NCBI GenBank assembly: GCA_015680685.1
Contig: MNCI01009312.1
Location: 9,703 to 54,147 of the forward strand
Origin: Gnetum montanum
Taxonomy: Eukaryota > Streptophyta > Gnetopsida > Gnetales > Gnetaceae
Reading direction: 5' to 3'
Length of the DNA: 44,445 nt
The number at the start of each line of letters is the position of its first letter. Positions within the stretch are counted from its first letter, which is position 1. The notes under the pieces were generated by a model that saw nothing but the letters and a program-made list of their open reading frames with translations, searched no databases and was not told where the DNA came from. Below are positions 32,477 through 43,309 of this stretch, one piece after another. A program made the translations under genes and the position numbers.

Positions 32477-34380
32477 ATGTCTAGAACTCAAAGAATAAAT
32501 TGGAGAGAAATGAAAGCCTGAGTAAATGATTAGGTGAATGCCCTTGAAGATCAAATTAATGAGATCAGGGGTGTTCAAGAAGAACTTTGTGACTCAAACT
32601 AGGGGTTTGGGATAGAGATGCAAAATATGTTTGAGGAAATTAGGAAATTGTCCCAGAGTTTAGAATATAAATGGTTAGACATGCAAGAAAAGATGGATTC
32701 CTTTGTAGACTCCACCAAACAATTAATTGACCATCTCATTCAGCCTTCAAATCCTACCCATAGTCTACCTAGGGAACAACATCAAGATCAAGATCAACTT
32801 CCTCCTAAGGATCCACACCAAACACAACCTCCACCTACTAGTAGAAAGGATACCAAAATTCCTCTTGTAGGTTGTAGAATTGAAATTGAAGGTGAGGCAT
32901 ATGAGAACTAACTTAATCCACCTAGAGAATCATTGACATAAGTTCATGCTAAGAAAGAAAAATTAGATCATTATGATGGAGCCCCTAGATCCAGTGCTAA
33001 GGCAAAGGATTGGCTTGATACAATGAAAAATTACTTTGATATGTTAAATTTTTCAAGCCATGAACGTTTAGAAGTTATCTCCTTCTATTTAAGAGTTCTT
33101 GTAGTAACATGGTGGAATGGATTGAGATTTGAAGGTTTGATTACAAACTAGCTTAATTTTTATTGAGATTTTGAATAGAAATTTGTTCTTGATTATTTTC
33201 TTAAAGAGCACAAAATGATATTTGATTCCTTAAGGTTGGGAAGACAATCCATAGATGATTACTACAAGGAATTATGTGATCTTTCTTGATATGTAAGTTA
33301 CTAGGATGAGGGAGAAATAGCTTCAAAATTCATTGGAGGACTACATACTCAATTGTGTCCTCAAACATGAGCCCATAATCCTCAAATTGTTGATGAAGCA
33401 TATAGAATTGCTAAGGATTATGAGGAATTGAATTAGATACAACTTACCCTTCAACAAGCAACTCTTCGACAAACTACCTTTCCATAAGCAATGGTAGAGG
33501 AGATACCAACCAAAAAAGCTCAATCAATATCAGGATGTTTCATTTGTGATGAAGATTATTTCAAATAGGATTATCCAAAAGTTCAAGCAAAAATACAAAG
33601 GACCAACCAAATTAGAAATAAAAAACCCAACCCAAACATCAACAAAGGAAAAATTCCAACCACTACCACAGCCATGAAGAAGATGTCTACATCAACTAAG
33701 TCAAGTTTGCATAAATTTCAATTTGCTTTACTAATTTTTGAAGGTTCGATTAAAGGTTAAAAAATTAAATTTTTGATTTATAGTGGTGCCAATGATAACT
33801 TTATTTTTCCAAAGTCAATTAATTTATTGAAATTTAGTTTACCTTCCAAGAAAATTATTAAGATAGAACTAACAGATGGAACAACTATGAGCAAGCATAC
33901 TAGGTATGGAGAAATTAACTTCACCTTGAAAAACATGCCTTTCATTGATGAATTGTTTGAATTTGAATTAGGTGATGTTGATGTAATTTTAGGAATGTCT
34001 TTCCTACAAAACTTTGATATTACTGACCACTTTGGAACTCGTATTTTAAAAGTTCCAACCACTGAAGGAGTTAGGATTCTAAGGAGGGTAGGAATCGCAA
34101 AGAAAATTCATACAATAACTATTAAACAAACTAAAAGATTAGTCAAAAAAGGTGTCATGATGTTGGTTGTCAAAATAACCCAACCTCAAAAATCTTTAGG
34201 TATTGAGATTTTGAAAGAACTTAAGGGATATAAAGATTCAATATTTGGTGAAACTAGAGAAATACCTTCAAAAAGAACTATTGAGCATGTCATTGATATT
34301 TTTCCCAGTACATAACCTATTTCAAAAGCCCCTTATAGATTTTATTCACCTTGGGGTGCACTAGCCTTATTCGTTAAAAT
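32477..34380 (+). pseudogene. Element C: gag and protease, start of RT, decayed
   Basis: One frame from ATG 32477 (MSRTQRINWREMKA) runs to about 34380 with stops but no frameshift. Residues about 165-320 form the capsid-like domain (AKAKDWLDTMKNYF, YYKELCDLS, IASKFIGGL). The zinc knuckle near 33535 reads CFICDEDYFK.DY, where the family has CX2CX4HX4C: His and the last Cys have both become Tyr. The protease has IYSGANDNFIF (33775-33807; the family has DSGA, so Asp is lost), then VDVILGMSFLQNFD (about 33980). The RT start reads HVIDIFPST.PISKAPYRF, then SPWGALALFVKI. After that about 1.2 kb of RT is missing (see the scar). Confidence 0.85.
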
Positions 34381-34450
34381 TACCTTTTTCCAAAGCCCCT
34401 TATAATTATTCGTTAAAAAGGTAATTATGAGGAATTACCTTTTTAACGAA
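34315..34450 (+). repeat. RT deletion scar with filler repeats and an 18-bp hairpin
   Basis: TTCGTTAAAAAGGTAATT (34409-34426) and AATTACCTTTTTAACGAA (34433-34450) are perfect 18-bp arms around the 6-nt loop ATGAGG. Nearby words are repeated: AAAGCCCCTTATA at about 34327 and 34392, TTCGTTAAAA near 34370 and 34409, AATTACCTTTTT near 34378 and 34433, AATTATGAGGA near 34424 and 34459. The scar lies exactly where the conserved RT palm should be. Such copied filler is typical of end joining with polymerase slippage. Confidence 0.8.
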
Positions 34451-36344
34451 GAAGGGAAAATTATGAGGAGCCAAGGTAAATTACTCAACCCATGATTTAG
34501 AATTACTAGCAATTGTTCATGCTTTGAAAGTTTGGAGACATTATCTTTGTGAAAAAAGGTTTGTACTAAAAATAGATCATAAAAGTTGAGAATATTTTCA
34601 AAGATAGCCTATTTTGAATACTCATCAAAGGTGATGGATAGAATTATTGGCTAAATATGATTTTGAAATCAAATATATTCTTGTTAAGAAAAATGTGGTG
34701 GCCGGCATCCTTAGTTGAATGTGGAAATTAATGATAGGTGTGGGAATGACCCCAATGGAAGAAGAAATTAAGGAAAAAATTAAAAAATACCCTTATTTTA
34801 AAACAATTTTAACCAATATTTCCTATGAGCCTTGATACCAACTTACCTCCAATGATTTATTAATGAAAGGATAAAGAGTATGTATACCAGAAGGAAATTG
34901 GAGACTAAGGTTGTTGTGTGATGCACACGAAGTACCATACGTAGGACACCCAGGTTACATTAAGACCAATATCATAATTCACAAATCTTATTTTTGGCTT
35001 GGAATGAAGAATGACATGTCCTCATACATTAAGAATTGTCCAACATGCCAAAAAATAAAAGCTAAACAAAAGAAACCTAGTGGATTATTATAACCTATGG
35101 AAGTCCCAACTTGGAAATGGGAAGATATCACTCTGGATTTCATTATGGGATTGCCAATAACCAAAAAGGGAAATGAATCAATTTTTGTAGTGGTTAATCT
35201 TCTATCAAAGATGGCACATTTTATAGATTTGAAATCTACAAACATAGTAGAAGAAGTAGCCAAAAAATTTGTATGTGAAGTACTTTGATTGTAATGTTGT
35301 CCAAAATCTATCACTTTGAATAGAGATCCCAAGTTCATATCCAAATTCTAGAAAAATTTCTTCAGAGAGCTTAGAACCCAATTGAAATTTAGCATATCTT
35401 ATCACCCTAAGACTGATGGACAAACTGAATGTGTAAATAGAATATTAGAAGATATCCTACAAAGTTATGTCAGGATTAGACAAAAAATGTGGGAGAATTA
35501 TTTGCATCTAGTAGAATTTTCCTATATTAATAATTCTCAAGGTTCTATACATCGAACACAATTTGAAGTAGTATATGGACATAATTGTTGTACACCACTA
35601 ACTTGGGAAGATCCAACCTTAAGAACGGAATGGAAGGAAGAAGAAATGAAAATAATGGAAAACATTGTCATGAAAGTTAAACAAAATTTAAGATAAATAT
35701 AAAGGATATGCAAATCAACATTAACTTAAAAAATAATTCCAAGTAGGAGATCAAGTATCACTGGGAATAAAACCTACCAGAAGTTCTCTTAAATTGGGAA
35801 AATATACTAAATTGGCACCTAAATTTTTTAGACCTTTGGAAATCTCTGAAAGAAATGGTGAAGTAGCATATCAGTTGAATCTTCCAGCAACCTTAAAAAT
35901 TCATCCAGTTTTTCATGTAAGCTTGCTAAAGAAATTTCATGAAAATGATGTACCATATGTTTTAGATTGGAATCCTTTGCCATTATGATCCAACACCAGC
36001 TTTGAAGTTAAACCCATTACTATTAAGAACCAACAAACCAAGAAATTATGAAATAAAAATATTAGCAAAGTACTTGTTCAATGGTCAAATTTTGATCAAC
36101 AGACTTGTGAAAATAGGGAGTTTATTTTAAATACTTATCCTTAACTTTTTGAGCATCATGATATTGAATGATAAATCATATTTATTATCGATGTAATAAA
36201 TTATGTTTTATAATTTCTAATATTTTATTGGTATAGATGATAACGAGGGAAATAAAGAAACTGAAGCTGAGGAGCATAACTATGAAGTAGCAGTGGAGAA
36301 ACTGGATATAGAGGAAGCACTCAAGGATGAGCTAGATGCCTAAG
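34451..36344 (+). pseudogene. Element C: RNase H end, integrase and chromodomain, decayed
   Basis: The RNase H region is [20 protein letters not shown] (34478-34537). The integrase zinc finger is HEVPYVGH ... CPTC (34926-35050). The core has LDFIMGLP (first Asp kept), LNRDPKF (second Asp now Asn, about 35315), and TDGQTECVN (Glu kept, about 35410). A GPY/F-type module and HPVFHVSLLKKF follow (35880-35940). Then comes a chromodomain-like block ISKVLVQWSNFDQQTCENRE (about 36058-36117) and ILNTYP, so this is a chromovirus; chromodomains steer integration to marked chromatin. An acidic stretch DDNEGNKETEAEEHN ... LKDELDA with a proper stop (36236-36345) follows a TA-rich gap that ends in an acceptor-like TTGGTATAG. 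Confidence 0.85.
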
Positions 36345-36359
36345 GTGGGTAGATTTTAA

Positions 36360-36862
36360 CGTTCTATCCCTTGTTAAGGGTGGAAAAAATTGTAAACAAT
36401 GTAATTAACCTTCAAATAAAGAGGCACCTTATTATGAGAAGTTACAATTATTCATGTGGCCCTTGGAAAAGGGTTTGACCTATGACATTTAAGGCCAAGG
36501 TTACAGGTCATGCCAGGCATGGAGTTGTAGAGTTGGGAGAGGTAAGTAATGGGATCTAAGTGAAGCAGGACAAGAAGGGACTGATCACCCCTTTGGTAGG
36601 ACAACCTAATCATGGTGGCAATGCCGAATTGCCTCCAAGGCTTAAGTGGCATAAGGAGACAACCTAGAGGGTGTTACAGTACTCTCATCTAATAATAATT
36701 TTTTTCATTTTTCTTTCTTCATTCTTCAGTATCAATTATTTATTTACTAGTTAATTTATTTATTAAACATTTATAATGTTTCTAGTATATTATCTAAGAA
36801 AACAATGAATGTAATAAATTAAGTGATCATATTTTTATGACATCTGGAAATGGGATGTCACA
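36360..36862 (+). repeat. 3' LTR of element C (503 bp)
   Basis: It runs from CGTTCTATCCC to GGGATGTCACA. The first base pair reads CG where the other copy has TG. It is preceded by AAGGTGGGTAGATTTTAA, a likely polypurine tract. It is unusually followed by a perfect primer site, so it also serves as the 5' LTR of whatever lies to its right. Confidence 0.85.
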
Positions 36863-36864
36863 TT

Positions 36865-36876
36865 TGGTATCAGAGC
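36865..36876 (+). other. Primer-binding site, initiator tRNA-Met type (perfect)
   Basis: TGGTATCAGAGC is the standard site of many plant LTR elements. The leader that follows matches 28253-28350 and stops at about 36977, where leader sequence of family E takes over. Confidence 0.85.
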
Positions 36877-37051
36877 AAACCATGATTCAGGAACCAAAGT
36901 GGAAGAAAAACCTTATTTTATTATTATTATTATCATAGAACATAAGTACATTTAAAAAAATGACAAAATGGAGGAAATTATTATTAATATCAAAGTATTT
37001 AGGTTGATTATTGATTGGGAATTTTAGCTGTAGATATTTTGTCAAATTCAG

Positions 37052-38249
37052 ATGGCACCTAAGAAGCAATAGTTTTAAACCCTAAATAAATACACGTAGA
37101 GCATGAAGTCTAACTTTCAAATGATTTTTGATTGATTGGATGAGATTAGTGGCAAGGTAGAGAGAAATGTAAATCCTAGTTATATTTCAATGTGTAGAGA
37201 TGATGAAAAATCATGTTTGAATAGTGATGAAGAAGTTTCTTAGCTAAATGGAGGGAATGATAAGAAAGGACAATCTAGCTATGAGAGTATTGAAACCCAT
37301 CAACTAAGGATTCTAATGGAAAGGAATCCACTTCCTCATATTAGAGTTTTGATAGCTCCATCTATGATGACTACTTTTAATGATAAGCTAGATGAGGAAG
37401 ATGAGATAAGACTTTCTAGGATGCTAAGAAATGCTACCAAACTTCTGTGTGTAGAACTAAAGACTTTCATTGATGTAGATGATACCAATGCTTTCTCAAG
37501 TTGGCAGAAGGAAGGAACTTGATAAGAATTTTTACTTGAAGAAGGTACCAAATTAATCAAGGATATCCATTGTTGAATCTAGATTAGAAGACATGACTTC
37601 TACTTGATGGAAAAAGATGTCCTAAGCTTATTAAATAAAAAATGATCAATCTATCAAAGATTAAAATCTACTGAAGTATAGGTTAAGAATAAAATTTGAA
37701 TAGTCTTGTCAAAGAAACAAAACTATTATGAAGTTGAAATTTCTAAGGTAAGATGATAAAAATATAAAGGATTTTTACATTAAATTTTATGAACTATTCC
37801 ATTAAGATAAGGTGAACTAAGAGTATGAATACACTTTAATCTTTCTAGGAGGTCTTAAAATCGTATATGTGTAGGAGTTCTCATTCTATAAGCCTCAAAC
37901 TATTGATGAGTCATATGATTTGGTACTCAAGGTAAAAGGAAAAATTAATGGATTTGGAAATAAGGGTAAACTAACTTCCATGGGAAAGTATAAGGGATTC
38001 AAATTTGAGAAGGGATCCAAGTTGAAATCTAAATACAAGGATGGTAGCCATGATAAGAAGACAGAAAATTATGATGAGAAGAGTAAATTCAAGAAGGACT
38101 AATGCAAGGGAGGTGAGGGTCAAGGTATCAACTCATGCAAGATTTAGTACTTTAAGTATGAAGAATGGTAAGTAATGTAAATGTCCAATTTTCTAGATAG
38201 CCAAGTGGAGAAGGTTTAAATCACCTTCCAACACTAAATTAAAATATTA
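37052..38249 (+). pseudogene. gag: Family E gag (copy E2), decayed
   Basis: ATG at 37052 begins MAPKK as in E1. Open parts include a block with FNDKLDEEDEIRLSRMLRN (about 37377-37433) and a basic tail with KGSKLKSKYKDGSHDKK (about 38006-38056). From about 37640 on it aligns, in reverse, with the gag of F at 42570-43260; the aligned words include AATAGTCTTGTCAAAGA and ATGAAGAATGG. The zinc-knuckle region near 38150 is badly eroded. It ends where the antisense LTR of F begins. Stops and some indels make it non-functional. Confidence 0.75.
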
Positions 38250-39186
38250 TGAAAAGATAATTAATTTTCTAGAAAACTAGAAAACTATTTGTCTTTAATT
38301 TATTAAAAGAAGATCACAATAGGGTTCCAAAGTTCATAAAACATCCAAAAGCTCTCAAAAACTTAGATGATGTTGTAGATCATGAGGCTCTACAATCACA
38401 TAATGGTTATTCTTAGTGTAAGATGCAACTGATATAAAGTCTCTCTCATAACCATAAATTTGATATCTCAACTCACAAGCAAGACTCCAACACACCAGCC
38501 AATACACAACATAATTGACCTTAGAGTTGCAACACCTATGCACTCACATAATATGCTCTCTATTTCTTTTGAACAAGCTCAACACAATAACTAACATGAA
38601 ATCTTCTCTCTTCTCTCTCTCTACATCTCATAAGCATGAAATAAAAATCATTTTTATTAGAGAAACAAGATAAAATCTCTAGGAGACCTTCCTTAGGCTC
38701 AATTTAGAGTTTCCACATTATTTCCATCTTTTTCCACATTCTCTTAGTCATTTCCCAAATTGGAATAGACATTTCTAGAAGTTTCCCCAATCGTATAGGT
38801 CATCTTTAGCCTTTTCAAATCATATTCTACCAAATTATAATATTAAAAAGAAATGTCTCCTAAGTGTGGGAGATGTCTTCTCCATGGATGAGATGCCTTC
38901 TTCTAGATGAGACATCTTCACCTGAGTCATCTTTTGTAGTTTGGAAGATGTCTTCTCTAAGATGTATCCACTCTAGAGAGATGTCTCCTATCCCATGAGA
39001 GACATCTCTTGTGAAGAGTTAGTTCTTAGTAGAGAATTATCTTGCATGTCCTAGATGTCTTGTGTGAAGTCTCAACTCTTAGACAAGATATCTCCTTAAC
39101 CTCCATAAAATCTCCATAGAGCTCAAAACCTAAAAAACACACATGCAAGAATACAATAAGAGAATCATAAGAGGTGTTCTTGTACT
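38250..39186 (-). repeat. 3' LTR of element F (about 937 bp), antisense
   Basis: It matches the reverse complement of the E1 LTR (26496-27345). It includes the octamer-rich zone at 38830-39080, with exact AGATGTCT or AGACATCT at least six times. In sense orientation it is preceded by a purine-rich GAAGAGTGCAAAAG (about 39201-39188). The outer end was set at the TG (38250) where the E2 gag similarity stops; the inner end is approximate. Confidence 0.65.
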
Positions 39187-39399
39187 AGCTTTTGCACTCT
39201 TCAAAAAGTGAACTCATGTGAATAAGACAGGAAGGGTTTAAGTGATCACTCACTCTTGAAATTTGGTCTCATAGACTCATAGAGCATCATCCATGGACTG
39301 ACCTTCTCAATGAATCAAATATTCATGCATATTAACTTCCTAATTGCTAGAATCTTTCCTTTACTTGAGTACAATTTCCTTCATCTTCATTGAAGGCTT

Positions 39400-42300
39400 A
39401 GACTATTCCATAGCCTCCTTCAACTTATCGATGCTACCCTGTATGGTCTCCTCATTAACTAGTCCATGATAGTGCACAAGATATAAAACATTAAACATAA
39501 AATATGTACCAACATTTTCTAGTAAACCGATTTTAAAAGCATTATCATTAATCTTAGTATTTATCTTAAAAGGCCCCATCTTATTGGCTTTCAACTAGGA
39601 GAAGTTGATACCTCTCAACCACTTCTTCTTCAAGTGCATCCAAACCAAGTCACCAATAGCAAAATGTAGCAATGTTTACTCTCATTCCTCTTAAGGAATC
39701 TCTCTTTAGCCTTGTTTTCAAGATTTCATTTTACTTTTTCATGAAGATCTATCATCTCTTACATAAAATTAGCACTTAATTGAGCTTCACCATCACATCT
39801 CTTTAAGTGTTAACCATCTTTGAACAAAACTCATAGTTCACATTAAATGGACTTTTTCTAATAGCAACATGAAAAGCATTATTGTATGAAAACTTAGCAT
39901 GACATCAAATTTTTCCACCTATTTGGTTATCCATCATATAAATATCTCAATATGTTCGACAAGGATATATTCACCACCTTCATTTAACCATCAAATTATG
40001 GATGACATGCACTAGAAAGTTTAACCTTTGTCCCCAAAATTTTTCAAAGGAGCCTCGAAAAGTGACTTGTGAATTTGGACTCTCTATCACTAATAATAAT
40101 CAAAGTAATTCTATGCAACTTCATAACATGTTGAAAAAACAAATTTACAACATGAGAAGCATCACTTACCTTATTGCATGGAATAAAGTGTATCATCTTG
40201 GAGAACTTACCCAAAACAACAAAAATTGCATCATTTCCACTTTTTATTTTTGAAATACCACTTACAAATTCTATATACATACTTTCCCATGAACCTTTAG
40301 AAATTGGAAAAGGTAGATAATATCCATCCACTCCTTCAAGTTCCTTGAATTTTTGATAATTCAAACATTCCTTCAAAAATTTCAAAACTTCAATTACCAT
40401 ATCAGGCAATTACCATATCAGGCCAAGAATAATGCCTACTCACACAAGTTTTAATGTTTTATTCATGCCTGTGTGACCTATCATGGCACTACAATGCTTT
40501 TTAAATAAAATCATTTTACTAAAATCACAATTAGGAATACATACGTTTTCCTTTTTAAATAACAATTCATCTTGAATATGATAGTTCCTTCACTAGTATA
40601 TCCTACTCATTAGTGGATCTTTGAGGCTCCTCCAAACCTACCTAAAATCAACATCATGCTTATACAAATTAACAAAATCATCCATACCTTCCACATAAGG
40701 TATACTAAAATTAACCACATGCACCTTGGACAATGCATCAATTATCACACTGGCTTTTTCAATTTTTTTTCTCAAAAAAAAATTAAATTCTTGTAAATGT
40801 ATAACCCACTTCATATGCTTTGCACTCAACTTCTTTTGAGAGTTTATAATTTTAGTTCATTGTGATCCATCATAAAGTGAACTCTTTAGGCAACAAGTAA
40901 TGCATCCAATGCTTGATTTCTTGAAGAATAGCATACAACCATTTCTCATATATGCTATATTTTTTCCTTGATTCATTCATTTTTTAAAAATGAAAGTAAT
41001 AAGTCTACCTTTTTGTGAAAGTACCCCACAATACCAAGTTCACTTACATCCACCTCTATCTAAAAAAGCTTCTAAAAATGTAGAATTTCAAGCACCAATT
41101 CACTAGTAATTTTTTTCTTTCAATAAGATAAAACTTCCTTAGTATTCATTTTCCCACCTAATATCTTTATTAATCTTCAACAAATCACCATGAAATATCA
41201 CTAAAATTTTTCATGAGTCATCTATAAAAACCTACTAAATCAAGAAGTGATCTTACTTCCCTAGTATTCTTAGGAGTTGGAAAATTCCTAATAACCTTCA
41301 CCTTGGTAGCTTCCATATGAGTTTAATTTTTATAAATCATATGTTCCAAACATGTGATTTCCTTCATGAAGAAATGGCTATTCTTCACATTGATCACCAA
41401 CTATGCTTCTTCAACTTATTATACATTATCCTTAAGTAATCCAAGTTCTCTTCTTGATTAGAGCTATATACCAAGATATTGTCAAAAACGATAATACAAT
41501 GCTTGCTAATCAAATACTTCAATACATCATGCATCAACCTCATGAATTCTATCTTTCATTTGGTGTCTTGAAATAATCCATTTGGTGTCCTAAAAGCTAT
41601 CTTTCATTCATCATCAAGCATAATTCTAATTTGATGGTATCCACTCTTTAAATCAATTTTGCTAAAACTTTTTACATTGGTAAGGACATCAAGGATATCA
41701 TCCGTCCTTAAAATAAGAAACTTGTACCTCACTCTTATCCTATTTTCTACCCCGAAATCAATGCACATCCTCCATTCATCACTATCCCTCTTTAGCACTA
41801 GCACCATTGAAACTACATAAGGTGAAATGGATTTCCTTATGAAGCCATTTACAAGTAACTCCTCTACCTACCTTTCTAAGTTAGTTCACTAATTTGGTGG
41901 CATTTGATGAGCTCTCTTATTTGGAATGGTAGCACTAAGAATAAAATCAATCAAATGCTATACATTCCTCATTGATGGTAATCTATTTAATTTCCCCTTG
42001 AACACCTTGGACAATTTCTCCTTCAAGCCTAAAACATCATAAGAAGTTCAACTTGCATATCATCATAGTTAGTAGCAACTATTGATAGAAAAACAAATCC
42101 TAAACTTGTTTCATCATTTTTGTTAATGTATTTTCTCTCTCCTAGAAGGATTTAGGAAGCATTAATTAAGCTTTGTTTTCTCACTTGTTTAGCTATCATG
42201 GGAATAAACTCATGGATTTCATTAGATCTACCTACATTCCATACATTTCTTCATCCATCAAATAGAGCACCATTATTATAATTCAAAGGTCTACCAAGAA

Positions 42301-42560
42301 TTACATTAGCATAATCTATTGAAAGTACATCATACTTCACAACATCATGAAATCCTTCAATTTTAATTTTCAAAGTACATTGTTTTGTCACCTCTTAGTA
42401 AAAATCTCTAGATAATCAATGCACTTTATAAGGTTTGGAAAAAGGATTAGTTATCAAACCCAATCTAGCAACTACCCTAAAAGAAATAACATTTTCTTAG
42501 GCTCCCCCATTAATCAAAATATGAATGCATTCCCCACTAAGCAGTCATCTAGCCCTAATT
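39400..42560 (-). pseudogene. pol: Element F: protease, RT, RNase H and integrase, decayed
   Basis: On the minus strand: protease near 42530-42150 (GGAWENVIS-like active-site relic where the family has DSGASENVIS, then VILGRPLNYNNGALFDG); RT at about 41930-41460 (EWRMCIDF, FSKIDLKSGYHQIRI, and VFDNILVYS, where the family has two Asp); RNase H near 40900-40700 (NSQKKLSAKHMKWVIHLQEF, then ASVIIDALSKV); integrase core at 40409-40044 (IEFVSGISKIKSGNDAIFVV and SDRESKFTSHF); C-terminal GPY/F-like module at 39594-39403 (MGPFKINTKINDNAF, TFNVLYLVHYHG allowing for changes). The gaps between these open pieces contain stops and indels. Confidence 0.85.
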
Positions 42561-43309
42561 TGAAATAATAATTTTCTAGTAGGATGAACTCCTCTGTTCA
42601 CATTCCTTGTGAATGCATAAGAATTTAATTTATTACTTTCTCAATCTTAAGAGTATTGGCTTGATGTCTCCTCCACCTCCATGGTTTGCACATCTTTGCC
42701 CTAGGCTACCTTGTGAAGTAAACATTTCCCTTACTTGTGTTCCCATTCTTCATATTTGAAGCATTGAGTCTTGGATGTGATGTCTCCTTAATCCTTGCCT
42801 CCATTACCTTGGTTCTTCTTGGATTTTTACTTCTTAGTGTCTCTTTTAGCCTTCTTATTATGCCTTCCATCTTTTTTTTTTAGATTTGGACATAAATCCC
42901 TTCTCAGATTTCGATCCCCTCTCTTTTCCCTTGGAAGTTTATTTGCTCTTGTTTCCAAATCCACTTAATTTCTTTTCATACTTGAGTGCCAAGTCATAGG
43001 CTTCATCAACAGGTTATTGCTCATAAGAGGATAGCTCCTGCTAATATGTCATTTTGAGTCTTCCTAAAAAGATTGAAGCATGTTCATACTCCTCCTAGTT
43101 CACTTTAGCTTGATGGAATAGATAATAAAATTTAATATAAAATTCTTTAGCATCCTTATCACCTTTTCTTAGGAATTTTAACTTTACAGTCTAATCTTTG
43201 ACAAGACTATTCAATTTTTCTTTTTAACCTATATTTCATCAAATTTTAATCTCTAATAAGTTGACCATTTTATCTTCCATAATCTTGAAAGTTAGTTTCC
43301 CACTAAGTA
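42561..43309 (-). pseudogene. gag: Element F: gag C-terminal half, decayed
   Basis: The minus-strand sequence aligns with E2 gag (37640-38230). It has a capsid-like part (AKEFYIKFYYLFHQAKV with stops), a Lys-rich linker, and a zinc-knuckle relic CFKYEEWEHK.GKC near 42770, where the second Cys of CX2C has become Tyr. The N-terminal half is missing because the LTR of G starts at 43310. Confidence 0.75.

Larger units (their letters stand above)
27736..36862 (+). mobile_element. Chromodomain Ty3/gypsy element C with extra antisense gene
   Basis: Two 503-bp LTRs (27736-28238 and 36360-36862) enclose an initiator-tRNA-Met primer site, about 4.2 kb of extra DNA, gag-protease, a polymerase with most of RT deleted, RNase H, integrase and a chromodomain. 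Chromoviruses normally have gag within a few hundred bases of the primer site, so the 28470-32476 block is an addition. The LTRs differ at about 12 percent of sites in the first 100 bases, so the element is old. The right flank is not ordinary target DNA but a second primer site and leader, so the 3' end has been rearranged. Confidence 0.75.
38250..43309 (-). mobile_element. Ty3/gypsy element F (family E), antisense, cut by element G
   Basis: On the minus strand the order is gag (43309 to about 42570), protease, RT, RNase H, integrase and a 3' LTR (39186-38250). The 5' part is cut by the LTR of G at 43310. F lies head-to-head with E2 of the same family, most simply because F inserted into the E2 gag. 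All frames are broken by many stops. No chromodomain is visible after the integrase. Confidence 0.75.

Noticed and set aside
27736-36862. Element C as a simple insertion into the gag of E1
   Set aside because: The right flank should then continue the E1 gag at the cut point, but it starts again with a primer site, leader and the gag start.
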